Source of the DNA: a virus
Length of the DNA: 48,033 bases
Strand: one strand, 5' to 3'
Virus record (IMG/VR): IMGVR_UViG_3300044655_001351
Coordinates: 1 to 48,033 of that record
A program made the translations under genes and the position numbers. The notes under the pieces are model-generated. The model saw nothing but the letters and a program-made list of their open reading frames with translations. It was not told the origin of the DNA and searched no databases. This document shows positions 16,038 to 21,996 of the stretch, one piece after another (position 1 is the first letter of the stretch; each line of letters opens with the position of its first letter).

Positions 16038-16289
16038 TTAGTCGTTACTTTCTATTTTCTTAAGCATGTTAGATCCGGTTGCTGCACGTTCTATTTTACC
16101 AATCATGCGTCCCATCATATAAGGGTCATCAATAATCCCGTGCTCGTTTGGCTCAGGGAAGCCATATTCAGAAGGACGTCCTTCGTTGAGGGGAGACTTA
16201 GAACTAGTGTTTTGTCTACCCAATTCAAATAGTTCATCATCGGTACGCTTACCTGCATGTAGGGGTTGTCCCCTGTGATCTGATGCCAT
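16038..16289 (-). CDS. Hypothetical protein with HAGKRTDDE tag, 83 aa
   Basis: It begins MASDHRGQPLHAGKRTDDE, shared with the downstream gene, followed by an unrelated acidic and Met-rich region (DDPYMMGRMIGKIERAA). GGAGG precedes the ATG by five bases. The shared tag on two otherwise different proteins suggests a sorting, cleavage or packaging signal. No domain is recognised. Confidence 0.7.
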   Translation of the reverse strand: MASDHRGQPLHAGKRTDDELFELGRQNTSSKSPLNEGRPSEYGFPEPNEHGIIDDPYMMGRMIGKIERAATGSNMLKKIESND

Positions 16290-16395
16290 TATTGCCTCCT
16301 AGAAGATCTGTTGCTCTATGTTACACCAAAATGCAACCTAACGGCGGATTTTTACTACTCCACTAGCCATATGCCGGTTGCGCCAACTTATACAG

Positions 16396-16848
16396 TTATA
16401 GGTAGGTATCCTGATTGTCGTGTAACTCTAACCCTTTTGAAGGGCTGTGTTCCCTAGACACTGTAAGTTTTCCAGAGTACTCTTCTGGAATAATTACTTC
16501 GTTATTTGGGTTAGCAGACCATCTAGCTATCTCAGTTGGTTGATCTCCAAGTCCCTTAATCTTTTCATATACATGGGAAGGTACATCAACAAACTTAACT
16601 AGTTGTGCTGAACCAGGGTCATCAAATGGATGGAGCTTAGCTACTTCAAGATCTGCCGTACCCCACCGGCCATTAACCTTATTAATACTCTTATCTCTAT
16701 CCCGCGTTATTCTCTGTTCTAGCCATGGGAGCATCTGTTTACGGTTGGGATCGGGCAGTCCACCATTTGGAGCGTACTCACCACGATACACACGAACATG
16801 TCCTTCTGGTACCGGAGGGTCACCAAACTGGTTAGGGTTAAGCGTCAT
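16396..16848 (-). CDS. Possible ADP-ribosyltransferase-fold protein, 150 aa
   Basis: The order of motifs resembles small R-S-E-type ADP-ribosyltransferases. HVRVYRGEYAPNG (residues about 17-29) would hold the arginine, GRWGTADLEVAKLHPF (about 61-76) the middle strand-helix, VKFVDVPSHVY the central strand, and NNEVIIPEEY near 113-122 the catalytic-glutamate region. Such enzymes in phages modify host proteins early in infection. The middle Ser/Thr motif is not canonical and the match was made by eye. It is the last minus-strand gene before the divergent region, a common place for an early host-takeover gene. Confidence 0.55.
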   Translation of the reverse strand: MTLNPNQFGDPPVPEGHVRVYRGEYAPNGGLPDPNRKQMLPWLEQRITRDRDKSINKVNGRWGTADLEVAKLHPFDDPGSAQLVKFVDVPSHVYEKIKGLGDQPTEIARWSANPNNEVIIPEEYSGKLTVSREHSPSKGLELHDNQDTYL

Positions 16849-16942
16849 AGTTAGATATTACATTATCCCCTTGACGGTTGCGCGATGTATATTTTAAACA
16901 TTTTGGCCCAACCTGCGCGTTGGAGCATTGCATCATGAATAG

Positions 16943-16982
16943 TTATCCACAGGGTGAATAGGGCTATGTAAAGTTATCCACA
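16943..16982 (+). promoter_or_regulatory. Two perfect DnaA boxes
   Basis: TTATCCACA occurs at 16943-16951 and again at 16974-16982 in the same orientation, 31 bases apart, next to an AT-rich stretch at 16885-16904. This is the consensus DnaA-binding 9-mer. Two exact copies so close together are unlikely by chance and suggest that host DnaA binds here, for replication or for transcription control. Confidence 0.6.
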
Positions 16983-17353
16983 GGTTCCCCCTAGTTGAGA
17001 ATAGGGCTATTCAGCAGTTGGGTGGTTATCGGGGAGTGGCCCCTGCCTACACCTGACCCCCCCTTGACCCTTTAATGTACGGGGTGTTCTACTCGCTAGA
17101 CACTTAGGTGCTGCTCTTGCGGTGCCGAGTGTGTCTACTGTAGCACACGGGTTCATAGCGTACCTCATAGGGTGTGGAAGAGGTAGTAGCCCGCACACAC
17201 TCAGCAGTGCTCCCCTGCCCCTAGTGGGTCTGGGCGGTGCCCCTCACAGGGCGCCTTCCTTATGCGGCGTGGGTCTAGAAATAGGTCTATGAAAAATGTG
17301 GCAAGACATTACAAAATGCCACCCCAGGAAAAACACTGCTACGAGTTCCATGG

Positions 17354-17372
17354 GAGTTGTTATGCACAACTC
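17354..17372 (+). promoter_or_regulatory. Inverted repeat before the first rightward gene
   Basis: GAGTTGT-TATGC-ACAACTC is a perfect 7-bp inverted repeat with a 5-base centre, 25 bases before the ATG at 17398 and just upstream of its GAAAGGGG ribosome-binding site. It could be an operator or an mRNA leader hairpin. Confidence 0.5.
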
Positions 17373-17397
17373 AATTCCTTTTGAAAGGGGAAAAACT

Positions 17398-17982
17398 ATG
17401 GAAACAACAACGGAAACTGTCCAGAGTAAGCTAGCACGCTTACTCACCACCTCGGCTAATGCCAGTGCCATCGAAGTGTGGGAGGTGCTCGGAGAAGTTC
17501 GTAAGAACTACGACGATGCAACCGACCTCATGGAGATGGCGTTGCCATTGAAGGCTTTCTTCTACGACTGTGGCAACACAGCCGAAGAGTTGGCTGAACT
17601 GCTGACCATCAAGAAGGTTGATGCGGATATCCTCCTTATCCAAGCCCGTGCTATGGGGCTTGTTGCGGGCGACAAGGTGTCCCTTATCAGCGTTGATGAA
17701 ATCGTGGGCACGGCTTGTCGTACCACTGGTGTCCGTGTCAAGAAGACCATCGGCTTCATCGAAGAGGCCGAGCTTCGTGGCAAAGATACTGACTGGTTGT
17801 TCAACAAGTTGAGCGCCGCGGTCAGCAAGGCAATCGCTCCCAAGCGTGAGCCCAAGGCTGAAGATGTGCAGGCTCGCCTGAACATCAAGAAAGCGACCGA
17901 CCTCCTTGAGGCTGCGAAAGCACACCTCACCGAGGCAGATGTGACCGCAATCAACGCCATCTTGGCGGCTGTCACTAAGTAA
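17398..17982 (+). CDS. First rightward gene; possible HTH protein, 194 aa
   Basis: The frame is open from 17296, but GAAAGGGG six bases upstream points to ATG 17398. The protein is helical. Residues about 61-89 (TAEELAELLTIKKVDADILL then IQARAMGLV) look like a winged-helix or HTH segment, and a Lys/Ala-rich helical C-terminus follows. It opens the rightward gene run and precedes a structured RNA block, so it may be a highly expressed regulator or nucleic-acid-binding protein. The family is unknown; codons are noticeably more GC-rich than in the genes to the left. Confidence 0.72.
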   Translation: METTTETVQSKLARLLTTSANASAIEVWEVLGEVRKNYDDATDLMEMALPLKAFFYDCGNTAEELAELLTIKKVDADILLIQARAMGLVAGDKVSLISVDEIVGTACRTTGVRVKKTIGFIEEAELRGKDTDWLFNKLSAAVSKAIAPKREPKAEDVQARLNIKKATDLLEAAKAHLTEADVTAINAILAAVTK

Positions 17983-18050
17983 TACATTTCCTGTGGGACT
18001 CGTAGCATCCTGAAATAAGGGAGACGCTCTGTGAAGGGCATCGCCCACAT

Positions 18051-18066
18051 CGACCTGAGTATGTCG
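18051..18066 (+). repeat. Covarying hairpin, copy 1
   Basis: CGAC-CTGAGTAT-GTCG, preceded by CAT and followed by TTAAAA. The same loop recurs at 19646-19661 with the stem changed to CAAC/GTTG, so base pairing is kept while the sequence changes. Confidence 0.6.
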
Positions 18067-18463
18067 TTAAAAGGCTTCCCACGCAATGTGGGGCATCAAG
18101 GGGTAAGCACTGCTTATATAAGTATCGGATAAGACCGAGTATCTGTCTGGCCGAGTGTTGTGGGCTGCGTAAGCACAAAGAGTACCCACCTTGATTGACA
18201 CTCATTCAAAGGCTTGCAGAATCTGGCCGAGTGTAGCAATACACTTCGTGCTGGGCGCCGTGAACGCTGGTAGCCAACCGCATGGTTGGTGCAGAATCGT
18301 TAGTAGCAGAGGGGTAATGCCCTCTAAGGCTGGTAGAAGTGACAGAGCAGTAGGTCCGAGATACGTGGTCGGAGAGTGCCCGACCGAGGGGTGGGCAAGG
18401 CATGCGGGATTACCCCCTTGCTGAGCCCATCCCTTACCGCCAATCATTGGGACAATAGGTGAG

Positions 18464-18493
18464 GACGGCGCCTCGGGCAACTGGGGCGCCGTC
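18464..18493 (+). terminator. GC-rich hairpin ending CCGTC-TAA
   Basis: GACGGCGCC pairs perfectly with GGCGCCGTC over a 12-base loop, followed by TAA. It is the first of a family of similar hairpins (20196, 21921, 23416) along the rightward genes. It may end or process the structured RNA. Confidence 0.5.
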
Positions 18494-18621
18494 TAAACCA
18501 CAAGACTCGTGGGAGTTAGTTGACCCCACATAAACCAAGGCAGCATGAGCCCCCCGCTCTTTGCGCCAGAGACTCCATTCTCCCAGTGGTTGGGGTGGCT
18601 CATGAGTCCTGAGGAGGACAC

Positions 18622-18879
18622 ATGTTAACTAATAAGTACCACACCACCAAAGATGGCCGTAACTGGCTGTATTGCGAAGACGTGGAACTGGACTGGTCTC
18701 AGTTCAGTTACAGGGATTACAAAAGGTGCGAAAAAGAGGTGCTTGAACCTCAGTTAAAGAAACTAGGGTTCAAGAACTTCTTTTGGTTCAACGGGGAATC
18801 CGATTCATTCGGTCCTCTTACAAGAATGGGCAACATGAACGACCCTGAAGGTCGTACTGTGTCGTTTGTATACGGTTAG
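18622..18879 (+). CDS. Small hypothetical protein, 85 aa
   Basis: A strong Shine-Dalgarno sequence (GAGGAGGACAC before ATG) fixes the start. The protein is rich in aromatic residues (DGRNWLYCEDVELDWSQFSY, FFWFNG) and probably a small alpha/beta fold, with no recognised family. It sits between the structured RNA block and the next small gene, and its 5' leader includes the CATGAGCC/GGCTCATG stem. Confidence 0.7.
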   Translation: MLTNKYHTTKDGRNWLYCEDVELDWSQFSYRDYKRCEKEVLEPQLKKLGFKNFFWFNGESDSFGPLTRMGNMNDPEGRTVSFVYG

Positions 18880-18991
18880 AGAATCAACCGAGCCACTTCA
18901 ACCACTGACCGTTCTCGTTCTAATGATTAGGCGGTGCGAAAACAGTTGTTGAGAACTTCCTTTTGCTTAACTCCCACGAAAGGGGAACCCT

Positions 18992-19366
18992 ATGAAAAAG
19001 AAGAAGTATGTTCAAGACGACAAGCACTCCAGAGAGGAACTTATGGACCGTTATGGTTCAGGGTGGCTCATTGAAAGGTGGACACGCACGCATGATCGTG
19101 TGTGCCCTTTCACTGGTAGGCAGGTCACACTGGAGGACGTGGAAAAGGGGATGTATTCCCTTCCACGAATCCAAGGCGACTCAGCGTACGGGTACGAGGT
19201 GTACCCAACCGATGAGTGGCTGATGGAGTTGTTCCAAAAAGGAATGTACTCCATTCTCACTAGCACATACCGAGAAGACTTCCTCGAATTCGTACAGTCA
19301 ACAGACCTTGAGCTTCAGAGTTTTGCTCAAAGTCTGAATCTCGAAGCAACCAACAACCCCGCATGA
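18992..19366 (+). CDS. Hypothetical protein, 124 aa, between inverted repeats
   Basis: Start at ATG 18992 behind GAAAGGGGAACCCT. The protein has a Lys-rich N-terminus, then EELMDRYGSGWLIERWTRTH, a single CPFTGRQVT segment, and a helical C-terminus. No family is recognised. The gene is bracketed by CGGTGCGAA (18932) and its exact reverse complement TTCGCACCG (19386), each next to a copy of the palindromic element, and the tRNA follows at once. Confidence 0.7.
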   Translation: MKKKKYVQDDKHSREELMDRYGSGWLIERWTRTHDRVCPFTGRQVTLEDVEKGMYSLPRIQGDSAYGYEVYPTDEWLMELFQKGMYSILTSTYREDFLEFVQSTDLELQSFAQSLNLEATNNPA

Positions 19367-19410
19367 GGGGTTCTCAGCAATTGAATTCGCACCGTCTAAT
19401 GATTAGAACG

Positions 19411-19483
19411 GGGGTGTTAGCTCAGCGGATAGAGCAACAGTTTCCTAAACTGTAGGTCGTAGGTTCGATCCCTACACACCCCA
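19411..19483 (+). tRNA. tRNA-Arg (anticodon CCU)
   Basis: A complete 73-base cloverleaf. The acceptor GGGGTGT pairs with ACACCCC, followed by discriminator A. The D-arm is GCTC/GAGC, the anticodon stem ACAGT/ACTGT with loop TTCCTAA gives anticodon CCU (reads AGG), and the T-arm GTAGG/CCTAC has loop TTCGATC. The 3' CCA is not encoded. It begins four bases after a copy of the palindromic element. It would supply a rare Arg codon during infection. Confidence 0.95.
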
Positions 19484-19836
19484 CTTTGGGCATAGCACGA
19501 AGTCGCACAACAATCTGCGATGGGTTTACTGGGGTTGCTACCATTACCCAAACGGTTGCACGTGCCGTTAGTGACGTGTCAGGATTGATAGCGACCTGCG
19601 TATTATGTCTCACCATACACGTGAGGCACATGGCTATTAGTGCATCAACCTGAGTATGTTGTAAAACTGCTCACCCCCCCAGGGAGGCATTGGTGCAAAG
19701 GTTATCGCGGGGCGCAAAGGACGTCCGGACTACCCCAGTAGTGGTTCGTTTCCACTACCTCCCACTCTCTAATGATTAGGCGGTCTTGAGGTGGTGCTGT
19801 TCAACCTGCCCTTTGGGGCAAGAAACGGAGTACCAC
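19484..19836 (+). ncRNA. Non-coding block after the tRNA, with stems
   Basis: No supported gene occurs in these 353 bases. They contain the second copy of the covarying hairpin (19646-19661), GTAGTGG/CCACTAC (19738-19758), an ACGG/CCGT stem, and a copy of the palindromic element at 19768-19779. It may be a second structured RNA or a processed leader for the next gene. Confidence 0.4.
19646..19661 (+). repeat. Covarying hairpin, copy 2
   Basis: CAAC-CTGAGTAT-GTTG, again preceded by CAT and followed by TAAAA. Compared with 18051-18066 the loop is identical and one stem pair has changed on both sides. Confidence 0.6.
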
Positions 19837-20145
19837 ATGAATAAAGAACGGCAGTACGCAAAAATCGTCCGCGATGCAAGCAGGGATAAGCAAGACCTGT
19901 TGTCTTACGCAGGCGAACTAATGATTAGCCTTGATGGTGTTGATATGAACACCGTTGATCTCAGTCCCCTGGCTGAGATGATCACGCACGTTCGTGCGTT
20001 GGACTGGGCTCGTCACTCACTCATTGCACTTATCGCTAAGGGCAATGACTTGGACAAGGCGCAAGCCTTGCTCCCTACTGTTACTGAATTGGCTCGTGCG
20101 TACAAGCGTGCGGTCAGTGGCGTTAACGCCATACTGAGTAAGTAA
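19837..20145 (+). CDS. Small helical hypothetical protein, 102 aa
   Basis: The start ATG 19837 follows ACGGAGTACCAC, whereas the longer frame from 19786 would run into the leader. The protein is all-helical (KIVRDASRDKQDLLSYAGEL ... ALDWARHSLIALIAKG) with no recognised domain. A full copy of the palindromic element sits in frame inside it at 19918, coding ELMIS. Confidence 0.7.
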   Translation: MNKERQYAKIVRDASRDKQDLLSYAGELMISLDGVDMNTVDLSPLAEMITHVRALDWARHSLIALIAKGNDLDKAQALLPTVTELARAYKRAVSGVNAILSK

Positions 20146-20195
20146 ATCCACATTCAACAGCACCATCTCAAGACTGTCTAACCGTTAGACCAACC

Positions 20196-20216
20196 ACGGC
20201 GCAATCGTAGCGCCGT
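20196..20216 (+). terminator. GC-rich hairpin ending CCGTC, abutting the palindromic element
   Basis: ACGGCGC-AATCGTA-GCGCCGT is a perfect 7-bp stem, and its last base is the first base of the element TCTAATCATTAG at 20216. A variant element, TCTAACCGTTAGA, lies just upstream at 20177-20189. No T run follows. Confidence 0.5.
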
Positions 20217-20241
20217 CTAATCATTAGCCTAAGGAGGCAAA

Positions 20242-20373
20242 GTGAATAAGCGTCAGACCCGTAAAGCAATCAAAAGAGTTGTTCGTGTCCAGCAAGACAT
20301 TGACGCCTTGGAAGAGGCGTTGTTCATCTTGCGTAGTGGCCTTATCCTGCGTGGCGTCAGGGTGGTGGACTGA
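20242..20373 (+). CDS. Small basic helical protein, 43 aa
   Basis: A GTG start at 20242 with an excellent ribosome-binding site (AAGGAGGCAAA), 43 codons, and a TGA that overlaps the next ATG (TGATG). The product begins MNKRQTRKAIKRVVRVQQDI, then DALEEALFILRSG, a basic helix followed by an amphipathic one, which could bind nucleic acid or protein. Function unknown. Confidence 0.68.
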   Translation: MNKRQTRKAIKRVVRVQQDIDALEEALFILRSGLILRGVRVVD

Positions 20374-20582
20374 TGGGCGTAGTTGAAGCAAGTTCAGGAC
20401 CATTTTGGTCCTGTGTTGACGTTGCCTTTGACGACGAAGGTAACTCAAGGTATTCAAATCTAATCGTTAGACACAAAGGCAAAGTGGTACTTGGGATTGC
20501 CAATAACGGAGAAATCACTGAGTACCTAGTGTCATCGGTAAACCTCCACATAGCAATTATGAAAGAGGAAACTAATGATTAG
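20373..20582 (+). CDS. Small beta-rich hypothetical protein, 69 aa
   Basis: Translationally coupled on both sides: its ATG overlaps the stop upstream, and its 3' end overlaps the next gene by 8 bases within a copy of the palindromic element. The protein shows alternating strands (FWSCVDVAFDDEGNSRYSNL IV, HKGKVVLGIANN). Another variant element (TCTAATCGTTAGA at 20459) is in frame, coding SNLIVR. Family unknown. Confidence 0.68.
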   Translation: MGVVEASSGPFWSCVDVAFDDEGNSRYSNLIVRHKGKVVLGIANNGEITEYLVSSVNLHIAIMKEETND

Positions 20583-20712
20583 ATTCATTGAAGATGTATT
20601 GGTCGTAGGCACAACGTTCTTCGGTGTTGCTTTTTTCATTCTCTTCCTGTTCAGGGAAGAGTTCAAAGGGGAAAGGGTTGCCCCACAACAACCCAAAGAT
20701 AGGGGCAAGTAA
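20575..20712 (+). CDS. Small single-TM membrane protein, 45 aa
   Basis: The ATG at 20575 lies inside the palindromic element (CTAATGATTAG), with AGAGG seven bases upstream, so the protein starts MIR. A single hydrophobic helix (VLVVGTTFFGVAFFILFLF) is followed by a charged, Pro-rich cytoplasmic or external tail. The stop overlaps the next start (TAATG). It is too short to assign; small membrane proteins of this kind can act in superinfection exclusion or membrane targeting. Confidence 0.65.
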   Translation: MIRFIEDVLVVGTTFFGVAFFILFLFREEFKGERVAPQQPKDRGK

Positions 20713-21110
20713 TGGCAAATATCAAAATCACACGAGTCAAGGTCTTGAAAGAGTTGAAAGACTCACTCAAGGTAAACCTCGATCACATCAAGAACAATGC
20801 CAAGGCTGACGAGCAATACAGGTTAGATGTACTTGCTTTTCGAGAAAGAATTACTCAAGCAGTCCTTGACGGCAAAGTAAAAGTTGCCGACGTGAGTTTC
20901 CGTGATTCTTGGAAAAATGATGGTATGACTGCCTCATTGGAAGTCAATCTTCCTAAAACATTCAAGAGTCCAGACCGTCCTGTTGACAAGGGGCTTCGTC
21001 CTTATGAACTTGATGAACTCAAGCAACTTATCAGGCTCTATGAAATGAGCGACGATGAGTTCGTTCCGGCTGGAGTCCATAAGAACTTAAGCAAGTTCTT
21101 TGCCATCTAA
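20712..21110 (+). CDS. Hypothetical protein, 132 aa
   Basis: Coupled to the membrane-protein gene by TAATG. The N-terminal half is a helix rich in Lys (VKVLKELKDSLKVNLDHIKN), followed by a beta region (ADVSFRDSWKNDGMTASLEV) and a C-terminal helix (YELDELKQLIRLYEMS). The stop TAA falls inside a perfect element, TCTAATCATTAGA. Family unknown. It precedes the first AAA+ gene by 74 bases. Confidence 0.7.
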   Translation: MANIKITRVKVLKELKDSLKVNLDHIKNNAKADEQYRLDVLAFRERITQAVLDGKVKVADVSFRDSWKNDGMTASLEVNLPKTFKSPDRPVDKGLRPYELDELKQLIRLYEMSDDEFVPAGVHKNLSKFFAI

Positions 21111-21184
21111 TCATTAGATCCAACCATACAGGGGTGCGACTGGCCAACGCACACTTCAAACAACAACCCGAAAGGTAATACCCA

Positions 21185-21901
21185 ATGACAACAGAAGCAA
21201 CTCTCCCCCAGTGCTGGCAAGACGTGAAAGACGCCAGCGATGCTGGTATCAATCAGGTCATCTTGTACGGTCCCCCAGGGACTGGCAAGACATTCACTGG
21301 TCTCCACTTCAACACTGGTATCGGTGGTGCGTTCCGTCTCATCTGTAACGAGGATATGACCTCAGCAGATGTGACTGGTCACATGCTTCCCGCTGGTGAC
21401 ACATGGCGCTGGAACTCTGGCGCAGTACTCAATGCCTGGCAGGGTGACGGTCAGGTCGGTGGCCGTGTGGTCGCTGACGAAATTGACCGTGCATCAGGTG
21501 ACGTGTTGTCACTGCTCTTGGCAATGTTTGACTCACCCGAGTCAGCATCATGGACCAACCCCATGACTCAAGAGAAGCACCGCCCACTGCCTGGCTTCAG
21601 TGTGTACATGACCACCAACTTGGAACAGCCTGAGGATCTTCCTACGGCACTCAAGGACAGGTTCCCTGTGGCGATCAGGATTAATCAGCCGCATCCCGAT
21701 GCGCTGACATTCCTCTCGCCTCGCTTGCGAGTGCCAGCCGCAATGTCTGCTGACGATCACTACGGTCGCATCAGCCTTCGTGGTTGGAAAGCCTTTGACA
21801 AGGCTAGCGAAGCAATCGGTGACGAGAAAGCGGCACGCCTTGTGTTCGGCTCACTGGCTAACAGTGTGCTTGACACCTTGCGAGTCAACGCTCTCGCCTG
21901 A
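21185..21901 (+). CDS. MoxR-like AAA+ ATPase, module 1
   Basis: A compact 238-residue AAA+ ATPase of the MoxR/CbbQ/CobS type. Walker A is GPPGTGKT (residues 29-36), Walker B VVADEID (95-101) ends in the acidic pair, sensor 1 is YMTTN (141-145) and an arginine-finger-like LKDRF follows (156-160). Such ATPases act as ring chaperones that remodel a VWA-domain partner or its client. The partner is almost certainly the VWA gene directly downstream (21997). AAAGG lies nine bases before the ATG. The N-terminal domain is very short compared with the second copy at 30388. Confidence 0.87.
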   Translation: MTTEATLPQCWQDVKDASDAGINQVILYGPPGTGKTFTGLHFNTGIGGAFRLICNEDMTSADVTGHMLPAGDTWRWNSGAVLNAWQGDGQVGGRVVADEIDRASGDVLSLLLAMFDSPESASWTNPMTQEKHRPLPGFSVYMTTNLEQPEDLPTALKDRFPVAIRINQPHPDALTFLSPRLRVPAAMSADDHYGRISLRGWKAFDKASEAIGDEKAARLVFGSLANSVLDTLRVNALA

Positions 21902-21920
21902 TACATAAGGCTAATGATTA

Positions 21921-21951
21921 GACGGGGGCGCACGCAAATCGTGCCCCCGTC
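21921..21951 (+). terminator. GC-rich hairpin GACGGGGGC/GCCCCCGTC
   Basis: A perfect 9-bp stem (21921-21929 with 21943-21951) overlaps the end of the palindromic element at 21911-21921, between the AAA+ gene and its VWA partner. It could reduce or process the transcript so that the two partners are made in different amounts. No T run follows. Confidence 0.55.
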
Positions 21952-21996
21952 TAGTCAGCCTAATAACCCAATGAATACAAACAGAACGGGAGTTCT

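Larger units (their letters stand above)
16849..17397. other. 549-base divergent intergenic region, origin-like
   Basis: No gene fits here. From left to right it holds an AT-rich 20-base stretch (16885-16904), two DnaA boxes, a 12-base direct repeat GAATAGGGCTAT at 16956-16967 and 16999-17010, a GC-rich stretch with small hairpins (for example near 17128-17147), and the inverted repeat at 17354-17372 before the first rightward gene. Transcription diverges from it. An origin or a control region for the early genes fits best. Confidence 0.5.
17983..18621 (+). ncRNA. Large structured non-coding RNA candidate (~0.6 kb)
   Basis: No convincing gene lies in this 639-base gap, but it is packed with stems. 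They include CCCAC/GTGGG at 18078-18092; AGTGTA-GCAA-TACACT, with a GNRA tetraloop, at 18230-18245; CCAACC/GGTTGG at 18274-18289; AGAGGG/CCCTCT at 18308-18325; GGTCGG/CCGACC at 18367-18385; a 9-bp stem 18388-18396/18425-18433 enclosing another stem; GACGGCGCC/GGCGCCGTC at 18464-18493; and CATGAGCC/GGCTCATG around 18544-18604. Position beside a tRNA in a phage recalls the large ornate GOLLD and ROOL RNAs; membership is not shown. Confidence 0.55.

Noticed and set aside
17074-17103. TTGACC as the -35 of an early promoter
   Set aside because: The sequence 17-18 bases downstream (TTCTAC or TCTACT) is a poor -10, so the call would rest on half a promoter.
18191-18424. A 77-codon plus-strand frame and minus-strand frames inside the structured block
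   Set aside because: They begin at weak codons without ribosome-binding sites, have odd composition (many Trp, Cys, Arg) and run straight through the stems; they are by-products of GC-rich RNA-like sequence.
18600-18621. CTCATGAGTCCTGAGGAGGAC as a hammerhead-like ribozyme
   Set aside because: The conserved GAAA arm and cleavage-site context are absent; GAGGAGG is simply the ribosome-binding site of the gene at 18622.
19422-19631. Minus-strand frame of 69 codons over the tRNA
   Set aside because: It is antisense to the tRNA and contains the typical spurious tRNA translation (VGCVGIEPTT); not a gene.
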